Below, piece after piece: positions 25,864 through 33,542 of a stretch of 64,000 nt of DNA. The notes under the pieces are model-generated. The model ran no database searches. It saw nothing but the letters and a program-made list of their open reading frames with translations, and had not been told where the DNA came from. Numbering within the stretch: the stretch's first letter is position 1; every line of letters starts with the position of its first letter. The position numbers were made by a program, and so were the translations under genes. The DNA comes from Bacillus suaedaesalsae (lineage in GTDB: Bacteria; Bacillota; Bacilli; Bacillales; SA4). The stretch lies in contig NZ_JAFELM010000036.1 in NCBI RefSeq assembly GCF_016890225.1, positions 62,001 through 126,000 of the forward strand. The letters are read 5' to 3'.

Positions 25864-25899
25864 TATTACATGACAGGTATACAAAGGAGGGAAAGGTTT

Positions 25900-26223
25900 A
25901 TGGAAAGTAAAACAAAGAGGCTTCTTGCAGGAGTTACAGCAGCTGTTGTAGCCGGTAGTTTGGTTGGTTGTTCAGATGCAGAGAATCGTACTGCACCACC
26001 TACTGATACAGATTGTGATGAATGGGACTGGGATAATAGTGATGGCGTATGGGAATGTGATGACAACTCTTCACGTTACTACGGACATTTTTTCTACGGT
26101 GGAGGCTTTTTTCGAAGCAAAAGTGCCTTATACTCAAGTCCTTCTTATAAAAGCTATAAGAGCAGCTCCAGTTTTCAAGGTGGTAAAGGATTCGGAAGTG
26201 GCAGTAGCTTTAGCGGAAGTTAA
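25900..26223 (+). CDS. Small lipoprotein with Gly/Ser-rich tail
   Basis: The protein has 107 residues from the ATG at 25900, nine bases after AGGAGGGAAAGG; the frame can start earlier but without a site. A lipobox VGC (Cys about 24) marks it as lipid-anchored outside the membrane. An acidic stretch DTDCDEWDWDNSDGVWECDDN contains two cysteines that could form a disulphide. The C-terminal half is Tyr/Ser/Gly-rich (GGKGFGSGSSFSGS). Similar small proteins (YjfM/YgiB-like) accompany DUF350 and ATP-grasp genes in other bacteria, as here. The function is unknown. It is followed by the DUF350 gene after 29 bases, as an operon. Confidence 0.65.
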   Translation: MESKTKRLLAGVTAAVVAGSLVGCSDAENRTAPPTDTDCDEWDWDNSDGVWECDDNSSRYYGHFFYGGGFFRSKSALYSSPSYKSYKSSSSFQGGKGFGSGSSFSGS

Positions 26224-26252
26224 TCATGATATTAGTTGGGAGGAAATAAAAA

Positions 26253-26651
26253 ATGGGTAATCTGTTACAAAGCTTTTCTATTTATGCATTAACGGCATTG
26301 GGAGTATTTATTGCGGCAATGTTAATAATCGTCTTGGTTACACGTCATAAAGAGTTTGAATTAATTGGAAAAGGAAACCAAGCTGCCGCTTTATCATTTG
26401 GTGGTAAACTACTTGGTATTGCCTTCGTTCTTGGTTCAGCTATTACAAACTCTGTTTCGTTATTAGACATGGTTATTTGGGGTGTAGTTGGACTTGTCGC
26501 TCAATTACTATTCTTCTTCATCTCAGAACTCATTACGATTCGTTTTAGTATTTCAGATGCTATTGAAAAAGACAACAAGGCTGTTGGTATCTTATTATTG
26601 CTTTTATCTTTATCTGTTGGGTGGATCGTGGCAGCTTGCTTAACTTATTAA
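26253..26651 (+). CDS. DUF350 family membrane protein, YjfL-like
   Basis: The protein has 132 residues with four membrane helices (about 9-30, 45-66, 71-95, 107-131). Between helices one and two is HKEFELIGKGNQAAALSFGGKLLG, the typical DUF350 loop. It resembles E. coli YjfL, which is of unknown function. It is the second gene of an operon with the small lipoprotein and is close to the glutathionylspermidine-synthetase-like enzyme, with which DUF350 genes are often clustered. A terminator follows after 11 bases. Confidence 0.8.
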   Translation: MGNLLQSFSIYALTALGVFIAAMLIIVLVTRHKEFELIGKGNQAAALSFGGKLLGIAFVLGSAITNSVSLLDMVIWGVVGLVAQLLFFFISELITIRFSISDAIEKDNKAVGILLLLLSLSVGWIVAACLTY

Positions 26652-26662
26652 ACTATAAAAAT

Positions 26663-26685
26663 CTGCCCCATTTCTAATGGGGCAG
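26663..26685. terminator. Bidirectional terminator after the DUF350 gene
   Basis: CTGCCCCAT and ATGGGGCAG pair perfectly around five bases, between convergent genes. Confidence 0.85.
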
Positions 26686-26690
26686 TACTT

Positions 26691-27137
26691 TTATTCTGTT
26701 ACTTTCGTTACATAAACTACATAACATTTACGGTCTTCATCCATTTCAGCTGAATCTCTGACCATTTGGCCATAGCCTGGAACTTCAATGACATCTTTTA
26801 GCAAATAGCGAATTGCCTCCCAATGTGTGTTCAGTTGAAACGTATGAAGAAGGGTCATCTCTCCAATATTTCGATATTGCCTGATTTCCATATGAATTCC
26901 ATTTGGGTATGTTTTCTCATTCGAAAATTTTGTGGCCGCTCCTTTTTCTTGAATAATTAATACTTCTTCATCTCCAGCCATTTCATTTGAATATAACTCA
27001 TATTCTCTTCCATCCTTAATAAAAAACTCACAAAGCTGACGGGCATATATTTCATCTTGCTCAATTGTAGAGGTAGAATATTCATAAAAAGGGATATACG
27101 ACGTACCTGATTGTATGTAATACACCATTGTCTTCAC
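26691..27137 (-). CDS. Conserved hypothetical cytoplasmic protein
   Basis: The protein has 148 residues and an unrecognised family. The GTG start at 27137 lies eight bases after GGGAGG. It has no signal or membrane helix. Alternating hydrophobic strands (VYYIQSGTSYIPFYEY, GDEEVLIIQEKG, HMEIRQYRNIGEM, CYVVYVTKV) suggest a small alpha/beta fold. It lies in reverse orientation between the DUF350 gene and the ATP-grasp gene, so it may be part of the same conserved neighbourhood. Confidence 0.55.
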   Translation of the reverse strand: MKTMVYYIQSGTSYIPFYEYSTSTIEQDEIYARQLCEFFIKDGREYELYSNEMAGDEEVLIIQEKGAATKFSNEKTYPNGIHMEIRQYRNIGEMTLLHTFQLNTHWEAIRYLLKDVIEVPGYGQMVRDSAEMDEDRKCYVVYVTKVTE

Positions 27138-27246
27138 TATAGATTCCTCCCATTTCTTAATATAAAAATCATACCATTATTGACCTATCGAAAGAAACCG
27201 ATAATGTATAATGGAACTTACTAGATAACAAAAGGTGTTGGTTACA

Positions 27247-28497
27247 TTGAATTTACAAGAACATATCGATAAAAGAGAAAAATTTTATCATCAAGTACCG
27301 GAATTTTGGGCAGATTTATACGGCCAAGAATATGGTCTTTACGATGTTCACCTTGTAGACAAGGAGTTCGTGCGTCAAGCAAGAGAATTCGCTCATAAAA
27401 TGGGACAGCTTTTTTTCAAAACAGCCAGTCTACTTCGCTCGGAGACAATTGGTGAAGAAACATTTTTAGAAATGGGGTATCCAAAGGAAACCATTAAGTT
27501 TATGAGACAAGTTGGGATCTCTGCCGAAACTGTAATTGGACGGTTTGATTCCGTTTTTGTTGAAGGTACTCATAAACTATTAGAATTTAATGCAGATACT
27601 CCCACTTTTATTTACGAGCTTTTTAGAATGAACGGTAGGGTTTGCGAAGAGTTTGGGTATAAAGATCCTAATGTGAATGAAGAAGAAGTATTGAAAAATA
27701 CCGTGCAGCAAGCAATCAAAGATTCTTATAAATTATTAAATCGCTCTCACTACCCTAACATTGTATTTACCTCACACCACGACCATGTGGAGGACCGAAA
27801 TACACTTCTTTATTTAATGGAGCAATCAGGACTTCGGGCAAACTACGTCCCTCTTCACGAACTAACCATTATAAAAGGTGAAGCATTGCTTGATAACGAA
27901 GGTCGTCCCATAGATGTTTTATATAGGCAAACGTTTCCTATTGAGAGTTTAATTTTAGATGAAGATCACGAAACTCATGAAAAAATCGGATTACAACTGA
28001 TGGATCTAGTACTTAAGCGGAAACTTGCAGTTGTAAATCCTCCAAGTGCCTTTTTATTACAAAATAAAGCCGTCATGTCGGTTATATGGGGCTTGCATGA
28101 AGAACAATCACCGTTCTTTTCTGAAGAGGAACATAGTTGGATTCAGGAGCATTTTTTACCAACGTATCTTGAGCCAGATGCATTTTTAAAAAATAAAGTG
28201 AAGTTTGTGAAGAAGCCTATCTTTGGTCGCGAAGGTGATACGGTTGAAATCTTTGATGGAAGTGGAATGAAAGTCGAGGAGGAATTGCAAAAAAGCTATA
28301 CTCACTACCTCTCTGTGTATCAAAAATACGTTGATTTACCGAAAACAACATTTAAAACGGTTAAAGGTGTAACAGAAGGTCACATCATGGTAGGGACATT
28401 TTTATTAAACGGTGAAGCAAGTAGCATAGGGTTTAGAGTCGGTCACCAAATAACAAACAACCTTAGTTATTTTCTACCCGTTGGAATGAACAAGTAA
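27247..28497 (+). CDS. Glutathionylspermidine-synthetase-like ATP-grasp protein (YgiC/YjfC type)
   Basis: The protein has 416 residues from a TTG at 27247, nine bases after AAAGGTG; an upstream GTG at 27235 is inside the site. It is the C-terminal ATP-grasp amide-ligase domain of the glutathionylspermidine synthetase family without the N-terminal amidase of E. coli Gss. Diagnostic segments are LLEFNADTPTFIYELFRMNG (about 108-127), VDVLYRQTFPIESL, VKFVKKPIFGREGDTVEI (ATP-binding lysine) and SSIGFRVGHQITNN near the end. It should join a carboxylate to an amine using ATP, but the substrates are unknown. A K+ channel gene follows after 12 bases, in an operon. Confidence 0.82.
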   Translation: MNLQEHIDKREKFYHQVPEFWADLYGQEYGLYDVHLVDKEFVRQAREFAHKMGQLFFKTASLLRSETIGEETFLEMGYPKETIKFMRQVGISAETVIGRFDSVFVEGTHKLLEFNADTPTFIYELFRMNGRVCEEFGYKDPNVNEEEVLKNTVQQAIKDSYKLLNRSHYPNIVFTSHHDHVEDRNTLLYLMEQSGLRANYVPLHELTIIKGEALLDNEGRPIDVLYRQTFPIESLILDEDHETHEKIGLQLMDLVLKRKLAVVNPPSAFLLQNKAVMSVIWGLHEEQSPFFSEEEHSWIQEHFLPTYLEPDAFLKNKVKFVKKPIFGREGDTVEIFDGSGMKVEEELQKSYTHYLSVYQKYVDLPKTTFKTVKGVTEGHIMVGTFLLNGEASSIGFRVGHQITNNLSYFLPVGMNK

Positions 28498-28509
28498 GGA
28501 GGAGTTTTA

Positions 28510-29532
28510 TTGTTTTTCTTTGCGAAGTTTTGGCAGCAGGTTATGAATTTAAGTTTTTTCGTAGTCTTTATTTTTACTTTTATTATTCTTTCATTGTCTG
28601 CAGGAATGTTTTATATCGTAGAACCCGAGACATTTCCTACGTACTTCGATGCTTTTTGGTACACAATGACAACCGCAACAACGGTCGGATACGGTGATTT
28701 TTATCCAACGTCTACGTTAGGCCGGGTCATTGGAATGTTCTTTTATATATACGGTATTTTGCTATTAACCATTTTTATCGGAAAAATGCAAAGTTCGGTT
28801 ATTCAATACAAGAGTGCACGGGAGGAAGGAAGAATGGATTTTCATAAAAAGGATCATTTTGTATACATTGATTGGTCGAAGCGAACGAAAGAAGCAATTG
28901 ATGAAGTGCTAACGGCTGATCCAACGTGTCATATTGTTTTAATTGATGAGGCGTTAGAAAAAATTCCGTACGATCACCCACATGTTCACTTTATCTCTGG
29001 AGATCCTTCTGAGGAAAAAACGTTACTAAGAGCCAACATATTAGAAGCGAAACGAATTGCCATATTTTCAGATGATTCCATTGATAAACCAACACTTGCA
29101 GATGGAAAATCATTATTAATTGCAACCGCAGTTGAATCGCTATCAGAAAAGCACGGCAAAAATTTACATACGATTGTTGAAGTGATGAAGGAAGATAACA
29201 TCCCTAAATTTAAGCATGTGAAAGTGGATGACTTTATCTTATCAAATGAATCAGTTTCTAGATTAATCGCAAATGCTACAATTAACCCTATGTCGAGCAA
29301 TATTTTTAATCAGTTGTTGAGTAAACAGTACGGTGAAGATTTATATGAAATTCGAAGAAAACCTCATTGGAATACGTACCGAGATGCGGCAATGGAGCTA
29401 TTTGAACAAGGAGCTACCCTTATCGCTGTCGGCATGCATATGGATGTGGCGAAGCGAGCGAATGAACATTTAGCAGATTCAGATCGCTTGTATATTGTGA
29501 CGAGTGGTGAAAAGGCGAAGAGTTTGATGTAA
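28510..29532 (+). CDS. Two-helix potassium channel with RCK/TrkA-N domain
   Basis: The protein has 340 residues from a TTG start preceded by GGAGGAG. Helix one spans about 11-36 and helix two about 75-98. The pore loop between them has the selectivity filter TTATTVGYGDF (about 54-64). A Rossmann-like RCK domain follows (HFVYIDWSKRTKEAIDEVL, HFISGDPSEEKTLLRANILEA), as in MthK/YugO-type channels that gate on ligand binding. Coupling to an ATP-grasp amide ligase suggests that the ligase product or a linked metabolite gates the channel. That is inference. Confidence 0.88.
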   Translation: MFFFAKFWQQVMNLSFFVVFIFTFIILSLSAGMFYIVEPETFPTYFDAFWYTMTTATTVGYGDFYPTSTLGRVIGMFFYIYGILLLTIFIGKMQSSVIQYKSAREEGRMDFHKKDHFVYIDWSKRTKEAIDEVLTADPTCHIVLIDEALEKIPYDHPHVHFISGDPSEEKTLLRANILEAKRIAIFSDDSIDKPTLADGKSLLIATAVESLSEKHGKNLHTIVEVMKEDNIPKFKHVKVDDFILSNESVSRLIANATINPMSSNIFNQLLSKQYGEDLYEIRRKPHWNTYRDAAMELFEQGATLIAVGMHMDVAKRANEHLADSDRLYIVTSGEKAKSLM

Positions 29533-29540
29533 TATATAAC

Positions 29541-29573
29541 AAAGTCCCTTCTCTGTTGGTGAGAAGGGACTTT
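29541..29573. terminator. Bidirectional terminator after the channel gene
   Basis: AAAGTCCCTTCTC and GAGAAGGGACTTT form a perfect 13-pair stem between convergent genes. Confidence 0.92.
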
Positions 29574-29580
29574 AATTTGT

Positions 29581-30189
29581 TTATCTAGCTTTTTTTCTAC
29601 GGAAAAACCAAACGATAAATGTAATACCACCAATAGCGATGAGTGCATACGCAATGTTAGAGTAGATGTCCATGTAATATAGGATATCTTCCCATGACTC
29701 CCCTACTGCTGCTCCTACACATACAAGTACGATGTTCCAGATTAATGTCCCGATTGTTGTGAAAACGAGGAACAAACCAAAGTTCATATTGGACATCCCT
29801 GCTGGAATGGAAATGAGGCTTCGAATTAATGGAATCATTCGGCAAAATAAAACCGTCCAATAGCCGTATTTATCAAACCATGCATCCGCTTTATAAATAT
29901 CATCTTTGGATACTCGAAGAATGTGTCCCCAGCGGTCTACGATTTTCTCAAGGCGTTGAACATCGAGTAAACGACCTACACCGTATAAAATGATTGCTCC
30001 GAGAACTGAACCTAGTGTGGCAGCGATGATGACTCCAGGGATGGTTAAATCCGTTGTTGTTGTCATAAAACCACCAGCTGTTAACACTACTTCCGATGGA
30101 ATCGGCGGGAAGATGTTTTCTAATGCAATCAATAGTAATATTCCAATATATCCGAACTGCTCCATAAATTCCGTAATCCAAGTTTGCAT
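29581..30189 (-). CDS. DedA family membrane protein
   Basis: The protein has 202 residues of the DedA/SNARE-associated (VTT) family. Typical elements are ENIFPPIPSEVVLTAGGF (about 23-40), GAIILYGVGR, FDKYGYWTVLFCRMIPLIRSLISIPAGMSNMNFGLF (about 108-143) and a final helix ending in FRRKKAR. DedA proteins are flippases for undecaprenyl phosphate or phosphatidylethanolamine in related bacteria. The arginine in the CRMIPLIRS motif, which is functionally required in the family, is present. It is a single-gene unit. Confidence 0.88.
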   Translation of the reverse strand: MQTWITEFMEQFGYIGILLLIALENIFPPIPSEVVLTAGGFMTTTTDLTIPGVIIAATLGSVLGAIILYGVGRLLDVQRLEKIVDRWGHILRVSKDDIYKADAWFDKYGYWTVLFCRMIPLIRSLISIPAGMSNMNFGLFLVFTTIGTLIWNIVLVCVGAAVGESWEDILYYMDIYSNIAYALIAIGGITFIVWFFRRKKAR

Positions 30190-30396
30190 GCTAATCCTCC
30201 AAAATTACATTAAAGTTGTACTAGTTGTTTTAGTTCCTCGTCTATTTGATATGCTTGTATGTTTAAACTTATGCTTGTTTTATGAGTTACTTGTCTTCTA
30301 CTACATGTTATTGTATCAAAGATTGTCTTATTTGCTAGCCTTTTATAAATTTTCTTCATTTGTAATGGGGTGAGTGTTGGACGGGGAAGCATGATC

Positions 30397-30484
30397 TGGC
30401 GATATTTTTATTTTTTTGGCGAAGTCCGCTTTTTTTCTGGCGATTTCAGAATTTTTTTGGCGATATGCTGCTTTTTTCTGGCGA
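30397..30484. repeat. Five TGGCGA repeats with strict 20/21-base phasing and T-tracts
   Basis: TGGCGA occurs at 30397, 30417, 30438, 30458 and 30479, so the spacing alternates 20, 21, 20, 21. Runs of six or seven T precede copies 2-5, and copies 1, 3 and 5 read CTGGCGA while 2 and 4 read TTGGCGA. Short open frames across it (for example 30343-30534, minus) look like by-products. It lies in the 356-base gap between the DedA and arginase-family genes, which otherwise shows nothing. Confidence 0.7.
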
Positions 30485-30545
30485 AATTTTGATTTTATCA
30501 GCTTTTTGTAAATATTAACCATATTATAACTCAACCCAAAAAGAA

Positions 30546-31397
30546 CTACCTAGCAGGCAGTTCTCTTTTCGATGCAATCGTATTTACTATAAAATTAACG
30601 AGTTTTTCAGCCTCAATACCTCTATCGTCTTTTAACGCAGAAAACTCAGTAACTTCCAATCCGACTAGTCTAGGATCCTTCAGAAGTTCTTTTAGTAACA
30701 TAGAACATTCTTGGTATGTTAGTCCTTCTTTGCTTGGTGAATATGCTGCTGGCATTTCTTTTTCATTGATGACGTCAACATCAAGATGGAGCAGTATTTT
30801 CGTATCTTTTCCACACTTCTCTAACACTCTTTGAACCGCAGCGTGAATTCCGAACTGTCTTAACAAGGGAAGAGAGATTGGATCAACTGCTGTTTGAGTG
30901 TAACCGGTTTGACATCCAATTACAGTGAAGTTATTCGCACTAAGGTGTTTTGGCCAAAATATATTTGCGTGTGTCAGAAACCACAACCCCATCGCAGCAG
31001 CTCCTACACAGTTCTCCGGCTCAGGAGCCACATCATCAACATGGGCATCGATTACAATAACATGAACATCCTCACCAAACTTCTCTGTTAAATTTGTTGT
31101 CGTCCCGACTATGATACTACAATCTCCTCCGAGAATCAGCGAGAATACATTCTCTTCAAATAGCTTTGCTTTTGTAAGTTCTTCCCACACCAACCTCGGT
31201 CCTGGGTAATGACGAATCGGTGGGGTATTATGTCTTGGCAAAAAGTTCGGAAGGGTAATATCGCCATAATCCGTCACCTCTGATACTTCCTCCAACTTGC
31301 TAATAAGTCCCGCTTCCCTCAAAGCCATTGGACTCAACTCAGTACCCGAAAACAAAGCTCCCATATTCGTCGGTACCCCTACAACATTAACCTTCAT
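30546..31397 (-). CDS. Arginase/agmatinase-family ureohydrolase
   Basis: The protein has 283 residues from the ATG at 31397, seven bases after AAAGGGG; a TTG two codons upstream is less likely. It shows ureohydrolase motifs with modified ligands: LILGGDCSI (usually GGDHS), VIVIDAHVDD (DAHxD), LLHLDVDVINE (SxDxD variant) and GLEVTEFSALKDDRG. Replacement of the first metal-binding His by Cys (GGDCS) may change metal content, so arginase activity is not certain; formiminoglutamase or guanidinobutyrase-like activity is possible. It is monocistronic, with a 39-base palindrome immediately upstream. Confidence 0.78.
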   Translation of the reverse strand: MKVNVVGVPTNMGALFSGTELSPMALREAGLISKLEEVSEVTDYGDITLPNFLPRHNTPPIRHYPGPRLVWEELTKAKLFEENVFSLILGGDCSIIVGTTTNLTEKFGEDVHVIVIDAHVDDVAPEPENCVGAAAMGLWFLTHANIFWPKHLSANNFTVIGCQTGYTQTAVDPISLPLLRQFGIHAAVQRVLEKCGKDTKILLHLDVDVINEKEMPAAYSPSKEGLTYQECSMLLKELLKDPRLVGLEVTEFSALKDDRGIEAEKLVNFIVNTIASKRELPAR

Positions 31398-31423
31398 GCC
31401 CAAACCCCTTTAACAATTTACTA

Positions 31424-31462
31424 CTTTAAAGGAATGGGGGCCAGGCCCCCATTCCTTTAAAG
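31424..31462. repeat. Perfect 39-base palindrome (19-1-19), element 2
   Basis: CTTTAAAGGAATGGGGGCC, a central A, and the exact reverse complement. Compared with element 1 at 4085 it has a compensated G-to-A/C-to-T change, and the central base is that of the opposite orientation. Confidence 0.8.
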
Positions 31463-31475
31463 TGTTGAAGTGAAG

Positions 31476-31500
31476 AGGGGTATGATTTTGTCATACCCCT
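31476..31500 (-). terminator. Hairpin after the oppA-like gene
   Basis: AGGGGTATGA and TCATACCCCT form ten pairs around five bases, 11 bases after the stop. No good T run follows on the minus strand, so it may act together with the adjacent palindrome. Confidence 0.65.
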
Positions 31501-31511
31501 AAAGAATGATT

Positions 31512-33164
31512 TTATTTTTCAACGTATGCCCATTTGTATGATACTTCTGGACCGAAGGAGTGAATGGGTACATTTTTTACGAATTGTTTTTGTAGTAGTG
31601 ATGTACCACGTTGGTAAAGTGGTGCTATTGCTGCGTCTTCTTCTAACAGGATTCTTTCTGCTTCTTGAATTGCTTCAAAGCGTGCAACTTGATCGCCTGC
31701 TAATGTTGTTTTTGCATCGTTGATCAACTTATCGAATTCAGCGTTCGAGTATCCCATCTTGTTGTGTCCACCGTCTGTTACCCAAAGATCCATAAATGTC
31801 ATGGCATCTTGATAGTCGGGCCCCCATCCAGATAATTGGATATCATAATTCATGGCATCATCTATCTCTAAACGTTGCTTGAACGGTACGTTTAATAGCT
31901 TGATTGTTAAGCCAGGTAAATTTGTCTCCAGCTGATTTTTGAAATACTCTTGCGTTTTCATCGCTGTTTCAGTGTCTCCGCCTAATAACTCAAGCTCAAT
32001 GGAGCTTTCTCCTAATGCTTGTAATCCTTTTTCCCAATGCTCTTGGGCGACTTTTACATCACCATTTAAAAACTCAGGATTTTTCACGCGGAAGTCTTCT
32101 CCTGTATCTGGGTGTGAAACAAAGTCCTTTGGTACTGCAAAATAAGCTGGAATTGAACCGTTATTTAAAATAACATCTGTAAAACCTTGCTTATCAATTG
32201 CCATACTAATCGCTTTACGAATATCTACATTGGCCAGTGCCTCACGCGTTTGATTGAACTTAAAGAAGAATAGCGTTGGCTCTCCATACGTTACTAAATC
32301 TTCATGATCTATATATTTTGATACATAGTCAGAAGCCAAGCCTTGAGTTCGATCAATCTGTGCTGTTTCATATAAACTCACTGCTGTTGCAGGGTCTTTT
32401 ACGACCTTTACCACTACTTCATCTAGCTTTACAGTTTCTGAATCCCAATATGATTCATTCTTTACTAGCTTCCATCCTTCTTCATGCTGCCATTCTTCTA
32501 ATGTAAAAGGTCCGTTATAGATTAAGTTCTCACTTTCTAGTGCATAGTTTTCACCTTGCCCAGTACGGAACTCTTCATTTTGTGGTAAAAATACCGCAAA
32601 CGTTGTAAGTGATAAGAAATAAGGTGTTGGTTTTTCAAGTGTGACTTGTAATGTTTTTTCGTCTTGTGCAACTACACCTAAGTCTTCTACTTTCATTTCA
32701 CCTTCTGCAATCTTAGCTGCGTTTTTAATATCACCCATGATGAAGTTATACTGTGATGCACTGTTTGGATCTACTACTAAACGCCATGCATATACGAAAT
32801 CATGTGCAGTTACGGGTGTTCCATTTGACCATTTAGCATCTCGTAGTTTAAACGTATACACTAAACCATCTTCACTTACTTCATGACTTTCAGCTATTCC
32901 AGGTGTCGGTTGGTTATTTGTGTCTAAACGATATAACCCTTCAAATACTTCGTTCATTACTTGGAACGCTACTGCGTCAGTACCTTGAACAGTATCCATT
33001 GTTGGAATCTCAGCTGTTTCAATTGTGCGAATCACTTGTTTTACTTCACCAGCTTCATCTGAACCATTCTTCTTGCCTTCATTACTAGTTCCTCCGCTAC
33101 ATGCTGTAAGGAACATACTTAATAGAAGGGATAAAGCTAAAAGTATTGACCCTTTCTTGTTCAT
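31512..33164 (-). CDS. Oligopeptide ABC transporter substrate-binding lipoprotein, OppA/DppE-like
   Basis: The protein has 550 residues, SBP family 5. The signal peptide ends in the lipobox LTAC (Cys about 22). The mature protein shows the family signature VTAHDFVYAWRLVVDPN (about 118-134) and AISMAIDKQGF, and it ends with APLYQRG. It binds peptides outside the cell for import. No permease or ATPase genes accompany it, so it must serve a transporter encoded elsewhere. It is divergent from the MocR-type regulator, whose candidate operators lie in the shared intergenic region, so control by that regulator is plausible. Confidence 0.9.
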   Translation of the reverse strand: MNKKGSILLALSLLLSMFLTACSGGTSNEGKKNGSDEAGEVKQVIRTIETAEIPTMDTVQGTDAVAFQVMNEVFEGLYRLDTNNQPTPGIAESHEVSEDGLVYTFKLRDAKWSNGTPVTAHDFVYAWRLVVDPNSASQYNFIMGDIKNAAKIAEGEMKVEDLGVVAQDEKTLQVTLEKPTPYFLSLTTFAVFLPQNEEFRTGQGENYALESENLIYNGPFTLEEWQHEEGWKLVKNESYWDSETVKLDEVVVKVVKDPATAVSLYETAQIDRTQGLASDYVSKYIDHEDLVTYGEPTLFFFKFNQTREALANVDIRKAISMAIDKQGFTDVILNNGSIPAYFAVPKDFVSHPDTGEDFRVKNPEFLNGDVKVAQEHWEKGLQALGESSIELELLGGDTETAMKTQEYFKNQLETNLPGLTIKLLNVPFKQRLEIDDAMNYDIQLSGWGPDYQDAMTFMDLWVTDGGHNKMGYSNAEFDKLINDAKTTLAGDQVARFEAIQEAERILLEEDAAIAPLYQRGTSLLQKQFVKNVPIHSFGPEVSYKWAYVEK

Positions 33165-33378
33165 TGATTCTACCCCCTAGCTAGACTTTCCAGGTGAGCA
33201 AATTTTATATCTTTCCATTATGATCACATCTTAATTGAATCTCTTATTCCGGCATGATGAGATTGTAATTTAGGGAGGTTACAAGTCTATCCAACCGGTC
33301 GTTTGGTATTCGACTTAAGACATTTTCTTAATGGTTGCTTCTGGATGTTTTTATCATATCGCCTTCCTTCACAATTGT

Positions 33379-33392
33379 AACCAACCAATTGG
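33379..33392. promoter_or_regulatory. MocR operator candidate R1
   Basis: AACCAACCAATTGG, identical to R2 located 23 bases downstream. Both lie in the 378-base space between the divergent oppA-like and mocR-like genes. Confidence 0.6.
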
Positions 33393-33401
33393 ATATTACT
33401 T

Positions 33402-33415
33402 AACCAACCAATTGG
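33402..33415. promoter_or_regulatory. MocR operator candidate R2
   Basis: AACCAACCAATTGG followed by TTAA. With R1 it forms a direct repeat, the arrangement that GabR/PdxR-type regulators bind. Confidence 0.6.
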
Positions 33416-33475
33416 TTAATATTTTATTAATATAAGGAATTTATAGATAAACTGATGAAATAATTGGTGTGGAAA

Positions 33476-33503
33476 TTACCAACCAATTCGGTTATACTAT
33501 AAT
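33476..33503 (+). promoter_or_regulatory. Promoter of the mocR-like gene overlapping operator copy R3
   Basis: TTACCA (33476-33481) and TATAAT (33498-33503) are 16 bases apart. The spacer contains ACCAACCAATTCGG (33478-33491), a near copy of R1/R2, so binding there would block RNA polymerase and give autorepression. Confidence 0.55.
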
Positions 33504-33542
33504 AAATAGAATATAATGGAATTTTATATAGGAGGTTTCACG

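Noticed and set aside
30397-30484. Possible CRISPR-like array
   Set aside because: The repeated unit is only six to eight bases, the spacers are T-rich and similar to each other, and no cas genes are near.
30343-30534. 63-residue open frame with RQKK-like repeats
   Set aside because: The repeated residues come from the phased TGGCGA/T-tract repeats. There is no ribosome binding site and no protein-like composition.
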